Of a DNA stretch of 64,000 bases, positions 1 through 12,569 are shown piece after piece. Position 1 is the stretch's first letter, and each line of letters opens with the position of its first letter. The notes below the pieces were generated by a model. That model was not told the DNA's origin. It did not search any database and worked only from the letters and a program-made list of their open reading frames with translations. The stretch is from Persicaria tinctoria (Eukaryota > Streptophyta > Magnoliopsida > Caryophyllales > Polygonaceae): positions 40,313,373 to 40,377,372 of the forward strand of contig JBANSL010000008.1 of the NCBI GenBank assembly GCA_037127255.1. The letters are read 5' to 3'. The position numbers and the translations under genes were made by a program.

Positions 1-884
1 GCCATGTAGTACCATGCTAGGTTGCATTGATCGTTGAACATTCTATTTCTCTATGTGTATGTAAACAGAACGGTCGTTATCTGTGAAGTAACTAGAGTCA
101 TTGCTAGGGTCATAGGGTAGCCCAGCTTCATCGGGTACCCTGAGTCAATCGAGTCATGAACTTCCTTATATTATGATATGCCTGCGGGCTTTATTGTGGA
201 GCGGGTTAGGCATGCGTGCCGCCCAATTATGAATGAATGCATTCACGAGCTGGCCAGTCTCCACCTATCGGAAGGGGTGGAGGTAGGAGAGGGATATACC
301 ACTTGGTATGTGCTAAGGCCTTATTATTATTATGCACTTGATCTTAGGAGCATGTTAGTGTGTTAATATTCCGCCATGCATCTAGAAGCATCTTTATTAG
401 GAATAGCGTATATGTGTGCTTATGGTTGGGATGCAGAGTTAATTGGGCATCGATCTGATCCCGCCCCATATCAATTTTTTTAGGTATTATTTATGTTCAT
501 CCTATCGGTGCTGTTTGCTTATTGCGCGTGTCATTTTGTCGGCGGAGAGTGAGCGCTGGAGTTATAGACTTCACCAGACTCTGATTACATTTTTGGATTT
601 TCACTTTAGACTCCGTTTTGACCCGGCTCTGCCGTGACACCCTCTTGTATTACACTTATTTCCGCTAGTCGCACTATTTCTGATTTCCACGCTTAGACTT
701 ACGACAGGTACAGGGGACTTCCCCGGGGATTCCAACGATCCCTTCGATTTTGGGTACGAAATCCCCATTTGAAAACATTAAAGTAGGTTTCGAAACCTTC
801 AACCTGTACTCGGGGCGCAAGGTCCTAACGAGGGGTTTTATCCCTCGAAACGTAACCTGGGAATCATAATCTTAGGCCGTTACA
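1..884 (+). mobile_element. 3' part of a long LTR (TGTAACGGCC-type family)
   Basis: This segment is closely similar to 7114-8006 along its whole length, including the starting words gccatgtagtaccatgctag and the end ggccgttaca at 884. It is therefore the right-hand part of an LTR of the same family as the solo LTR at 1621-8006; its 5' part lies outside the window. Small ORFs inside it carry no recognisable domain. Whether it is a solo LTR, a truncated copy or the end of a full element cannot be decided from this window. Confidence 0.75.
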
Positions 885-1620
885 GCTTGAGGGTAGAGCT
901 AGAGAACAGATGCACCAACTTTCTGTATTCAAGCCCAGCAAACTGAATCCCTATGGAGTATGAGCATATAGTTTTGATCAATGTAGTGTGAATATATTTA
1001 TTGTTACAATTGCAAAATTACATTGCTACCTCTTAATTGGTATTACTTCAAAGTCCCCCAAAATTAGATTTCTCAAAATTAAATTATCCCTAGAAACTCT
1101 AACATTTGATGCATCATGTCCAACTACCGAAACTGGTAAACAGGATCTTATATTATTAACATTTGGATCATTTTTTTTTTTTTGCATATGCATGAGGCTT
1201 ACTTTATCTCTATACCAAATTCGATGAGTTTGCTCTTTGTAGGAGTTCGGGGCTCATGAACCAAAATCACGCTCAAATGAATTCCATTCAAGGTTATATA
1301 ACTTATAAATGCTTGTGCTCATTTAGCATTTTATCTACCCTTATACTTATAATTTCAGAAGCAATTCTTTTGTTAAAATTTGCACCACGTGTCAAACCCT
1401 GAACAACCCTAAAAAAGTTAAGTAGTTATTGTTTATGTTGGGTCTATTGCTTTTTTTTTTAAAAGGTAAATTTAGTTTGTTGATGTGGTTATATCAATAT
1501 TTTTTTAATTTTTGCATGTAGGTGGCTCTCAATAACTTGCAAAGAATCTAAAAATAGTTAGACAAAATGGTCTGATTCAACTTAACTCAACAAGATACAC
1601 ACAACATTCAACAAAGAGCA
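885..1620. other. Intergenic, no gene seen
   Basis: This is AT-rich sequence between two LTR copies with short T runs. I see no coding potential beyond short random ORFs and no recognisable repeat. Its last five bases, gagca, are the left TSD of the next element. Confidence 0.6.
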
Positions 1621-4600
1621 TGTAAAGGCTCGGATTTTTAAATCCTAAATTTTTGGAAAAAGAAAATCAAAATGAATTTTAAAGCGGAATTTAGCGGAAA
1701 AACTCTATAGCTTGGATTTTGATCTAGTAAAGCGGATTTCCAACCTAAAATAAAATTTTGAAGACTAACTTGACATGGCGACAATTTCCTCAGATTTTTG
1801 GAAATTTATTTTAAACGAATCGGAAATCTAATTAATCGAGTGAGCGGGTTTCAAGATTTACTTCCGGGTATTCAAATTTTATTTTGGGGACCATCCCACT
1901 TGGTCTTTCTCCCCTTCCCAAATTGTCCCTTTCAGATTGTTGCAGAGCAACAGTCCTGCCCCTCCCCATTTCAGGCAAAGATGCAAAAGCTTCATTCCCC
2001 TCTTATATGTGACAGGAGCCTTTGTCCTCTTTAAGTTGTCTTCACATATTCACGCAACCTCCAAGTTTAGCCTTATCTCTTTTCCATTACATATTCAAAA
2101 ACCGGCCTCCCCTCTCCTTATGTTTATACTACCAATTTGTGAAAAGATGTCAAATCTCCTTCTCCTTCCTTGGTCACCGAGCAGCGCCACCTCCATCTCC
2201 ACCATCCTCCTGATTTCCGACCAGCCCCGAGCACCCGATCCTCCGCCATTTCGAACCACCGAGCACCTTCCCTCCTTCTCTGAGAAGCAACAGGCACAGC
2301 ACCTCCTCCGACCTTCTCGACGTCGACGAGCCACCCCGATCCGCCCAACAGCAGCCATCGCCGCCCGGATCCGGCGCCGGACCTCTCCGTTCCCCTGTTT
2401 CGATTAGAAATCGCCCGGTAAGGGCTCTTTCCTTCTCATTTCGGTTGGAAACCTTGTAAAGGTCCGCATTTTTTTGACCTCCCACCTCCTACCTAGGCCA
2501 AGCCAGCAGCGCCCGAGCCCGGCGATCCAATCGAAGTCCGGCGACCTCGAATCCTCTCCGGAGCATCGACTTCCCTCGGTGAGCACCCCTAGCTTCTCTT
2601 TAACTCTTTTTGCTCGAATTTGTGTGTGCATTCCCCCCTTTTTTACTCTGAGCTAACAAGAGAGAGTGACGGAGAGCGAGATCGTGCGAACTGGAGAGCC
2701 TAACGGTGAGATCGAGAGCGAGGTGCGAGCGAGTGAGAGAGAGTGTCGAGCGGCTGTGTGCGAGGACGAGAGAGGAGGGACGAGATGGCGACGCCCAGCT
2801 GAGGGCTTAGGACGCCGAGGAGGAGACGAGGAGGGCAGGGAAAGCACCGCCGACGGGACGCCTTTCGAACCGAGGCGGAAAATGGAGCTGAAGAAGAAGA
2901 TGCACAGTGGCTGCGGGACCCACCTCCACCAGGCGCCACATCAGCCGGCCCCCACCTCTTCTTTTCTTCTCTTCTAACGCGGTTACATAAGGAAATGAGA
3001 TAATGGCCTTTGGGCCTATTTTTTGGGCCGAAATTATTGGGTCTAAAAGGGAAAAATGAATTTTGGGCCTATTTTTAGAAAGGGTATTTTGAGTTTGGGT
3101 CTATTTATAAGGGTGATCTCGGTTTTGATATTTTACAAATTTAAGGGTTCGGTTTTGGGCAAATTAAAAGGATTGATTTTTTTAAATGAGAATGGTTGGG
3201 TTATTTTGATAAAATAATATATTAATATACATTAAGAGTATTTGAAAATAAATAAATAACTAGCCTAAACCCCGTGCGCTACGCACGGGATTTTTAAAGT
3301 AAATCGAAGTAAACTCATCTTATTTTTCAAGTGTTATTATATTAATCAACGTAGTTTAAATGATGTATAAAATATAGTACTCGTAAGGGAACTATAAAAT
3401 GTTTATCGGACGAGTATTAAAATGTGATAAACTTCTAGACAATAACAAAAACAAAGGAAGTGAAAGATGGTCATATTATACATATAAGAAAAAAAAATTA
3501 AAATATTTAAATCCAAAATAGGCTTGAATTGTGAGACACTATCATCATCATCCTGAAACAATATATGGAGTTACAAATACAGTATATCTCAGGCAGGTTT
3601 GGACAGGTGGTGATTCAACATTGATATAAACACTTGACAATGTTTGTAGCCATTGGGACAAGCCAATGCAATGTCTTTCTCCATTTCAGTTTTAATCTCT
3701 GGGATGCTAATCTGCGAGCAATTCATTGGAAGAATCAGAAAGGTCAATCATTAGAAGGGCTCGCATGGAGTCTAAAGTAAATCACGAAACAGAATATGGA
3801 TCAGATGCACATTCTAATACATGCTCCAAACTAATATATGATAATCGGCGCTTCCTTTCTTGTAGCTTGACATTTCAAATTGGTAACCCCCTGCAGATGA
3901 CCCGCATCTCTTTGAAACCTATAGGCTCTAGCCCAGCTTCTAAAGCTACCAAACCCCCCCCACCCCAAAAAAAATGTAGCTAAATCCTTTAACTAAGCTA
4001 GATATATTAAAAAGCTATATACATATGTAGCTCGTAAAGTAACCGCATCTTTCCTTTTATGGTTGTATTGTACCTCTTCTTTCACTTGGAATGTCTGTAG
4101 TTTAGAGCGTAGCGTGGACTTTATGCTCGGAGGCAGGCTCTGGTATAAGGAATCCTGGGTGGTAAGAGTCATTGAGCTTGATCTTGCCATTTGTATGTAC
4201 CAAAAGGCTTTTAAAAATTATGATCAAAGACAGCTTTCATTTTGTAGCAGCAATTAATTCAATGGTGACAGACTGATACAACACCTTTCCTCTCTCCCTC
4301 AAGCTCACTCAAGATCTATGAAGATGTTATGCAGATTGCATAGTAGTAGCCAAGAAATTTTACTCACAATTCCATCTATTTGCAAAATCATGTTTACATA
4401 GTGCAGTGCAAGACCAGCAGGTCCAAGTCTTTGATATTCACAAGCTGAAGCTTCCAACTGTTCTTCAGTACCATCATGTTGCCCTTCAGAAAATTAAAAA
4501 ATGGAAAATGGCATCAGATATCATTCAACTTTACTGACTATAGGTGAAAGTCAGTCGAGACAAGCACATGATAATCACAAGATTGGAAGGGCCTACAAAG

Positions 4601-4669
4601 GATACCAACCATCTGTGTTGAAACCGTCGTGTATTCTTAGATGTACAAATAACACAACATCTACAAGCT

Positions 4670-4882
4670 TCTCTATCACCTGTAACAGACGGAAATGCAA
4701 TTAAGCAGTAATATATGAAGTTGAGAGGCAAAACCATAAGACTAAAACTACATAAATAAGACAATTCTACAGTAGTGTTGTGCTGTGATACTACCTCTTC
4801 CAAACTCCTACTCCAAAGTGATCTCTTTTTCAGATACTTCACCAGTTTCCTTTGCCTTTCTGTCTGTTACAGGTGATAGAGA
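4670..4882. repeat. Short inverted repeat with ~170-bp loop
   Basis: The 20-mer ctctatcacctgtaacagac at 4671-4690 is present as its exact reverse complement at 4862-4881, with matching extending to about 30 bp per arm with two mismatches. It lies inside the Helitron. It could be a local inversion scar or a small hairpin. Confidence 0.7.
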
Positions 4883-5633
4883 CCTTGACTAAAACACCTT
4901 GACTCGATGAACCTAATTGAATTTCGAATGAAATCTTATATTTTTATTCGAAATCCATCAATAAACTAAAAAAACTTACTCATATTTAGATTATCGGTCA
5001 CTTCTGATTGTAGTATCATGCTCTTTCTCCAATCATGCTTCCAATAGAATGAGTTACGAACAAATGCAATTAGGGTTTATGTGTATTGTCAAATTATGAA
5101 AAACAACACCAATATTGAGCAATTTCCAGTTCAGCAGACCATCACATCAAAGGTAGAGGGAGGATAGCTTACTAGCACCGACATTCAAAAGCAAAATGAA
5201 GCCAAATTGCAATCTAGAAACACAAATTACATTAACTATAGTATAGGAAAATCAGCATCGAATATCAGATTCCCCAAATCCAACAACGAAAGCACATAAT
5301 CTGGCAAAGCACGGAGGAAAATAACTCATAATACTCGGAATTTCGAATCAAATCAAACAGAAAGAGAGGATCAATTATTCCTAAACTTGAAGTCGACCAA
5401 ATCACAACATATTCACACAACTTCTTTGATGTGTAGCCAAATTCATTTAGGAATATGCTCCAACTGCCAAGTCATAAGCCTAATTCTAGTCTTCATAGCC
5501 AAACTATAGAATCAATTCAGGAAATGCAGAATTGCAGAATTTGATTATGCAAAACCATAGATTTCAGTTCCAGATACGATTGAATATGGAAAACAATTCG
5601 AATTGCAGACAAAGTAAAGACGAAAGCACTCAC

Positions 5634-6135
5634 AATGTTCAAGATTGCTGCTGAAAACTCATCCTGCCATCCGAGACAATGAGAGGCGTAGGTCACAAAG
5701 GGACTCCGTCCCACAGGTTCCCGCATCATTCCAAACATCACTCCATCGACGGTCCAATCTTCAACGTTTTCGATGAGCGTGGGTGCCCTAATTCCTCCAA
5801 CCGGACTCGAAGACAACCCTGACAAAGAGACGATTAGGTCCAGGGGAATGCGAACATGAGGAGAGGAAAGTGAGAACGACGTTGAAGGAGAATTGAAACA
5901 ATAGAAAGCAAGTGCATAATTGAACTCACCGTGTACCATGTTTTGGGATGCTCAGTCGGGCTGAGCAACCAATACGGCGGCGTGACCGGCATGAGCGAAA
6001 TTTGAGGGAGGCGAAGTGAAGGGCTCCGTCATCGGCAGAAGAAGATAAGGCGGGGAGGGCGGCCACGATAAGCAACATAACGTGGAGAATTAAGGGCAAA
6101 CTGTCCACCATCGAGGAAACCCTAGTTGTACTCAA
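5634..6135 (-). pseudogene. Captured gene-like exons of unknown identity in the Helitron
   Basis: On the minus strand a possible first coding exon begins in the 6135-6109 region. Its product has a hydrophobic leader (MVDSLPLILHVMLLIVAALP) that looks like a signal peptide. A GT at the codon after the KH of IPKH can be spliced to an AG at 5819, which opens a second exon (5818-5634) containing the words RAPTLIENVEDW and GMMREPVG, ended by a GTGAGT donor. I do not recognise the protein. The exon model is inferred from splice consensus and frame only. Further minus-strand exon-like pieces near 4842 and 3700 could belong to the same capture. Confidence 0.3.
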
Positions 6136-8011
6136 TGGGCAACGCTCCTGTCCACCGCCGCCGCCAGCAACTCAAGTACGGGCCTCCGACGCTTGCAGCC
6201 GGTAGAGAGTAGCACCGATCTTCCTGAGAGATCTAATGAGAGAGATCGAAGAGATGAGAAGGAGAGCAGGTAAGGAAGGAGAGCAATGGAGGAAAAGAAA
6301 AACCGCTCAGTTTTCATCGTTCAGTTTTCAGAAATAAAGGTAAAGGAAAGTGAAGGCGGAAAAAAAGAAATGGAAAAAAAATAAAATTCATATAGACAGA
6401 GCTACACGTGGATAGGCTGAGAATGCTCCAAAGGACTCAGCTTTAAGATATAGGGGGATGGATTTGTACAATATGGAGATTTAAAATATGTTATCGGATT
6501 TAAATCGAAAAAGGAATTTGATGAGCATTTTCTTAGGTCGGAATTTCTAACTAGTTAACTTGGTTTTCGAAATAGTTTTCGGGACTAACTTGGGAATTAT
6601 GTGATCGATGACTAACTAGCATGATGATATGATTGATTGACTAATAGCATATTTTGTGTGGACTAATGGCATGTACGAATGATAAATGACATGATGAGAT
6701 GTTAGAGTTATGTTATCTCTTGACTTATACCTTATGAAATATGATGAATATGATGAACTTTGAGATATATGGCTTTGCGGAAATATGATCATTGCGAATA
6801 TATGAATATGGCTGAATGGAAACGAGAATGATGTGGTCTTACGGAATGTGATAATGAGATGAATGACCAAATTTGATGGAATGAAAAATGTGATATGGTT
6901 ATTGTTCTCGTTGAATGATGTATGCTTTGAGTGCTTAAATGATTAGACGTAGACTTATATATGTGTTCTGATATGTATCTAGGTGATTTTTAGTCTATCG
7001 TAATACTTGCCTTGCTGTTCTGCACCGCCAGGTAAGTTCCTAGAGCTTACTCAGATTGATTCTCATTTGCATGTAATCATAGGATATACTAGGTGTTTGC
7101 ATTCATGATCAGCATGCCATGTAGTACCATGCTAGGTTGCATTGACCGTTGAGCATTCTATTTCTTTATGCGTATGTAAACAAAACGGCCGTTATCTGTG
7201 AAGTAACTAGAGTCATTGCTAGGGTTTTAGGATGACCCAGTCTCATCGGGTCCCGTCCTGAGTCAATTGAGTCATGAAACTTCCTTATATTATGAGATGC
7301 CTTCGGGCTTTATTGTGGAGCGGGTTGGGCATGCGTGCCACCCGATTATAATGGAATGCATTCACGAGCTGGCCAGTCTCCGCCCTATCGGAAGGGGGTG
7401 AAGGTAGGAGAGGGATATACCACTTGGTATTTGGTGCTAAGGCCTTATTATATTTACGCACTTGAGCTTAGGAGCATGTTAGTGTGTTAATATTCCGCCT
7501 TGCATCTAGAAGCATATTTATTAGGAATAACGTATATGGTATGATTACAGTAGGACGTAGTCCTGTGGGTGGGCCTCAGCCTGATCCCACGCCCTGTATT
7601 ATTTTTTTAGGTATGTCATATATGTGTAATGATGCTGATTTGGCTCCATGACCGCGGGTTTGACATGGCGGAAAGAGAGAGTTGAGACTCTGACTTCACT
7701 AACTTATTAATGGTTTAGATTTGAATATTTGACTTACGTTTTGACCCGGCTCTGCCGTGGTACCCCTTTTGTATTGTACTTTACTTCCGCTTCTGTATGA
7801 CTATGAGTTTTCTACGCTTAGACTTACGGCAGGTACAGGGGACTTCCGCGGGGATTCCAACGATCCCTTGAAATTTAAGTCTGAAATCCCACTTGAAAGC
7901 GTTAGTTATGATTTCAAACCTTCAACCTGTACTCGGGGCGCAAGATCCTAACGAGGGGTTTCATCCCTCGAAACGTAACCCGGGAATCATAATCTCGGGC
8001 CGTTACAGAGC

Positions 8012-9110
8012 ACTGTGAATTGATCCAAAAAATGAACAATGAATATCATGATGAAAATTGATCCAAAAATGTTTCGTTGAGATCATCCTATTTTTTCATA
8101 ATTTACATGACAATTTGATCTTGAAAACAGCAATACAGTGCTTGTGTACTCCATAGATCTATTTTAGTGAGGTGAGACATAATATAGTTTAATTGCAAAT
8201 TTTAGCAACTGCGAAATTTAAACAATTTCATGGTCTGACCTGACTTGATATGTCTACTAGGCTTTGGAGATGACGTTGAAGGAGGGAGCAAATGAATTCA
8301 ATTAAGAGGGATTGACTCGGATTATCATATCTCATGCTGATACGAACCTTAAGGACATATGAGCTGAGTGCCAAAACCGATATGGGGCTAATCTAACGAG
8401 GTTGACTGAGCATAGAGTGCAAGGAAACTATAAAGACTTCCTCTTCAGCTTGACTGCTAGAAGAGACTGAATATTTCACACTGAAAAATATGATAGCAAT
8501 GTGAATTAGTTTCACTCTACCTTGTGGCCCTTTGTCATGTATTATTGTCAATGTTACAAGAAGCATGGGCAAAAATCTGATGTTGCAAGAGAAGCATTTT
8601 TAGCAGAACTTACACTTGATTCCACGAAGAATGTGGGTGGAGGAATTGATCATTCAAAAGTTGAATTTTAGTGCGATGGTTTAAAAAAGGGTTTCTTTTA
8701 TGAATTAATTAACTAACTAAAACGCCCACAATTATTGTTGAATGTTGATACACTTTTAATGCTTCAATTTTATAGGGTTGATTCAAATAAGAGAATGGTT
8801 GATTTAATTTATTCAATTTAGAAGGTTGAAATAAATTTTTTTTAAAGGTTTCAAGCTATTAAATTGAAGCAATTTTTTTAAATGGCTACAAGTTAAATAT
8901 TAATCCAATTTTAGAGGGTAGATGCAATCTTGGTGATGAAGATTATTAATTGTTTGAATTGAATTATACAATTTTGACTATTCTAATTGTTTGACTGAAT
9001 TTGGTGATTTAATTAGTTAAATAAGTGACCTGAATTTTAGAGGGTCGTTCAAATTTTGAAGTACTTAAAATTGCAAGTGAGTATATTTCGTTGATGCTTT
9101 ATTATGGGTT
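8012..9110. other. Degraded intergenic sequence with one gene-like fragment
   Basis: This is mostly AT-rich unique-looking sequence. The only coding-like piece I see is at 8561-8671 (listed separately). From 8700 to 9110 there are loosely repeated phrases (ttgatt...gggt, ttgaattttagagggt), suggesting an old tandem repeat. Confidence 0.5.
8561..8671 (+). pseudogene. Fragment resembling an inactive ubiquitin hydrolase-related (DUF629-type) protein
   Basis: An open stretch reads KHGQKSDVAREAFLAELTLD, then a Gly-rich GGGIDHS segment, and stops. This resembles the plant ubiquitin C-terminal hydrolase-related proteins, where an AREAFLAELALDS-type helix occurs. The identification is from memory of the motif and is weak. 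The flanking reading frames are broken, so it is at best a relic, possibly part of a decayed transposon capture. Confidence 0.3.
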
Positions 9111-9880
9111 TATGGTAGGTCAATTTGGAATAGTTGGTCTCCCATCATAATACACGTGGTCTTAAAACGAGTACAATTATAAATCAATTATTTTCTCCAG
9201 CCATTTTCACAGTCATGCTGTGAAGTATATTATAGCCATGAAAATCAGGTTTCAATATCAAATACAATATGAAGAAAAAAAATATGAACAGCTGAAAAGA
9301 AACCGTCTAATAGAGGTCAACTTAGAATAATCAGACATCGATTAAAAATACAAACGACCTTAAAACGAGTAAAAACATAAATAATTTATTTTCTTCTTCT
9401 CAGTTCATATGTATGGAGTGAAATATATTATGTCGAGTAAAATAAGGTTTCAATATTTAATATAACAAGAATAATAAAAACAAAATTTTAAAACATCTAA
9501 AAATAAATCGTTTATTATAGATCAATTTGGAATAATTGGATTCCTATGAAAATACACAACCATAAAACGAGTAAAAATATAAATAATTTATTTTATTCAG
9601 CCTGCTTGTGAAATATATTATGGTGATGAAAATCAGGTTTCAATAATAAATATAATAGGGATAACAAATACCAAAAAGAAATATCTAAAAATAAATAGTC
9701 TATTAAAGGTAAAAATGGAATAATTGGGCTCCTATTAGATTACACACAACCTTAGAACGAGTATAAATATAAATCATGCATTTTCTGCAGCCCGTTTCAC
9801 ATGCATGATGTGAAATGTATTATGGTTATGAAATCAATTTTCAATATCAAATACAATGGGAATAGAAAAACCAAACATAC
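9110..9880. repeat. Diverged tandem repeat, ~200-bp period, four copies
   Basis: The phrase (c)ttaaaacgagta plus aaatataaat recurs at about 9161, 9360, 9562 and 9752. Each is followed by a ttatttt...cag block, a gtgaaatatattatgg block, a tcaggtttcaat block and an aataaat...tctattaaaggtcaa block. Spacing is 190-201 bp. Copies differ by many substitutions and small indels, so the array is old. No ORF spans it. Confidence 0.75.
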
Positions 9881-10159
9881 TCGATGTTCAACCCGTCATA
9901 TATTTAGACTAATTTCCGAACTCAGTTTTCTTAGACAAAAACTATAAGGTGTGAAAACGGTCGATTTACTATTATATTTTTTTTGTGTTAAATTTGAGGT
10001 ATTGATCATCTTGAGAAAACACTTCACCGTGATAACCACATATTTCGAAGAACGAAGAGACAAGAAACATAGGCAAAATGACACATAATAGATTTTGGTA
10101 TTTTGTGGGGTATGTCAAATTTGGTCGAAAATATTCCGAACATGGTTCGGGAAAAGTAC

Positions 10160-12040
10160 TAGTTTGGCTTAAAATGAAAATTGAGGAAACAAGACGCGCG
10201 CCCGGTTTATTTTAAAAAAAAAACTGAACCGACTGGACCGGCAAAAAAAACACCTCCCTCCTCCTCCTCCTCTTCCCTGGACCCTGGCACGCATCTTCTC
10301 AGACCTCGAGGCTCGATCTCTCCGGTCGGCCGTCTTCTCATTTGCGTCGCCGACCTGGACTCCGGCTCCACCCTCTCCTGCCCGGATGTCTTCTCCCGCA
10401 CGCTGGGACCATAGAACGGGTGAAGAACCGATGGACTGAAGAACATCGGTGAAGAGATTCTTCCTCCCTCTCGCCTTCGATTTAGCCTTCTCGGAGGTTC
10501 AATTGAGTCGGCGAACTCTTCCATGGCCGTTCATCCAACTCGGTAAGGTTGAAATTGTGTTCAATTAATCAAAATTCCCCCCAATTCATTAGTTTTAGTG
10601 ATTCAATTACAATTTAGCGCCTCAATTTAGTACAAAATTGAGTGTTGGGTTTTTCTTGTTGTTCTAGTTGCACCTAATTCGTACACAAGTCCATAGTACT
10701 TATCAACTGCTTATCTGAATTCTTCCTTCACATTTTTCGGATCTACAATTTTACATATTTCTGGTTTTGATTTGGATATATGAATTTCAGAATGATCAGT
10801 CTGTGACCTAAAGACAACTAGTGTTTTGAAATATATAAATTCACCAATGTCTTATCGTTGTTCTTAGTTGATAGGTATTTGCTTATTTATGGCATGCTCT
10901 TGCCCTTTTGGCATTGACCTTTTTGGGTTTGGGCTTTGATCAAAGCATTTATTTATTCCTTATTAAGCTCATTTTTGGGATCAAGTGAACTTGAGCCTTT
11001 TAATGGATTTTGTTGGAAGGAAAGAGAAATTGTTTCAAATAAAGCACTATAAGATACTCCGTAGTATGTTTGAATTTTAATCATTGCCATTAGTATGAAT
11101 TGAATCTGATTTCTTTTTCAAATGTTACAAGTTCTGATTTGTTATGAGGATCTCATTACCCAGAATATCCATTGCATCGTTGCATTCCATCTCATCAGTT
11201 GGAGAATATGCCAGAAGTGATGAGGAGACAGAAGGTTTCAATTGATTATGTAAATTCAAACGGCCAAATTACTGATGGTCAATCAATGTTGGCTTTTAGT
11301 GAAAATATATATGTCTAGTTAGAATGCTTGGTCAGGGGCCTCAACATTGAGTCATGCAGCAGTAAATCAAGTGAAGGTTAATTGTCATTTATGCCATTCT
11401 GTAAATAATCTCAATTTTATATCTACTTATAAGTGAAAGCAGCTCTTGTGTTCTGCTCATTTGGAATGATCAGCTTTTTTATACCCAACCTGCCTACCTA
11501 TGAAACAATTTGCATAATCATGTACCATAATCACATTGATTTATTATGTTTCAAAGATACATTGACTTACATCCCAAATGTGAAATAATCTTGCTATGTC
11601 TAAAACTCATGATCAACATCTGACATTAACCTGGATTCAAGTTGCTGTCATAATTTATCGATGCCCCTTGTCGCTAGTTGCTTCCTTTGTAGGATAAATG
11701 CACTCAATTTGATTGATACTCAGTCTTGTTCTGATAATGAGTACTGACACTCAATTGTATCTATTTATAGGATGTTTCCAACTTGCACAGTGTAAAACAA
11801 ACACCGTGAATCAAAACATTACAGCATATGGGCTATTGCTTGTCGTAAGTAGTCAATTTTTGTTAGATTATGCAGTGTGTGTTGGTGTTTAGCTTTCAGT
11901 GGTAGATGATTGAGAGGCCTTTGTGCTAATTTTATAACTTAAATGTGCAATTTTAGTTTGAAAAAGTGCAAGTGTAAAACTGAAAAAGTGCATTTTTAGA
12001 ACTCCAATGTTCTTAGCTTGTCAATATTTGGGTTAGCTTG
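10160..12040. other. Gene-like but unassigned region
   Basis: A GC- and CT-rich block (10190-10548) ends in a short ATG-initiated stretch (ATGGCCGTTCATCC at 10523) followed by a GTAAGG donor-like site, as in a plant 5' UTR/first exon. Around 11150-11255 there is an exon-like stretch encoding the words ISLPRISIASLHSISSVGEY. I could not connect them into a convincing gene and do not recognise a protein. It may be a captured fragment, a pseudogene or a non-coding transcript. Confidence 0.3.
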
Positions 12041-12047
12041 TTACTTT

Positions 12048-12191
12048 TTAAGATCCATAAGCTCAATTAGGAATGAGTACCTAGTGTTCAGGATGTTGGT
12101 GGTTCGACTCCACCTAGATCTATATACTCTATTTCAATGTTCAATTCAGAGTCCGGTGTATGTATGCACCTTATAATCTTTTTTTTTGTGA
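12048..12191 (+). mobile_element. Possible tRNA-derived SINE
   Basis: The sequence gatccataagctcaattagg followed by gagtacc resembles an A-box tRNA head, and ggttcgactcc at 12105-12115 is a good B-box. A run of T follows near 12180. This is the layout of plant SINEs with an internal pol III promoter. I could not find a clear TSD, so the ends are approximate. Confidence 0.45.
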
Positions 12192-12194
12192 CAT

Positions 12195-12569
12195 CACTTT
12201 ATAATATTATTCATGAACTTCATAATATTATTTATGCACTTTATATATTATATTGAGGATGAAGTGTTGCACATTTTTACTCAATAGTCTCATTGTCTGA
12301 TTTCTTTGGGTCAGGATTATTCCTTCCATATTTCTGCTTTTGCTAGCCAAGCTCTTGCAAGATTTGATTATGAATATCAAATCCATAATCAAATCTCTTC
12401 CTTCATTGACCTCTTTGCTTTTGCTTTTGCTTTTGGTCGCTGCACGGATGAGAACTTCATAATTTGTGCACTATATAATCTTATTCATGAACTTCATAAT
12501 TTGATTTATGCACTTTATATATTATATTGAGGATGACGTGTTGCACATTTATTAATTCCATTTATGCAC
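12195..12569. repeat. Minisatellite-like TGCACTTTATAAT repeats, left of the LTR array
   Basis: Repeats of the type (t)gcactttata(at) and catgaacttcataat occur here. The block at 12206-12270 is duplicated at 12476-12548 with few changes. The same motif continues at 22409 on the other side of the LTR array, so the retrotransposon inserted into this minisatellite. The last five bases (tgcac, 12565-12569) are its left TSD. Confidence 0.7.

Larger units (their letters stand above)
3260..6458 (-). mobile_element. Non-autonomous Helitron carrying gene-like sequence
   Basis: Read on the minus strand the element begins TCCCCCTATATCTT (6458 leftwards) and ends in CTAG at 3263-3260. Just before the end there is a perfect hairpin, CCCGTGCG-loop-CGCACGGG (3271-3289). 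The insertion lies between A (3259) and T (6459), as Helitrons require, and no target duplication is seen. There is no Rep/helicase ORF, so it is non-autonomous. Between 3500 and 6300 it carries exon-like and intron-like sequence on the minus strand, suggesting gene capture. The same hairpin occurs in the Helitron at 32135-33543, so both belong to one family. Confidence 0.8.
1621..8006 (+). mobile_element. Solo LTR (about 3.19 kb) interrupted by a Helitron
   Basis: The element starts TGTAAAGGCTCGG at 1621 and ends CGGGCCGTTACA at 8006, so its ends are TG...CA and form an imperfect inverted repeat. It is flanked by a perfect 5-bp duplication, GAGCA at 1616-1620 and 8007-8011. Removing the nested Helitron (3260-6458) leaves about 3187 bp. 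There is no internal region, primer site or polypurine tract, which fits a solo LTR left by LTR-LTR recombination. Such a long LTR is typical of large Ty3/gypsy elements. The GC-rich stretch at 2200-2960, with several short ORFs and TC-rich runs, probably corresponds to the transcribed leader part of the LTR and not to a host gene. Boundaries are well supported; the family assignment is inferred. Confidence 0.82.
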
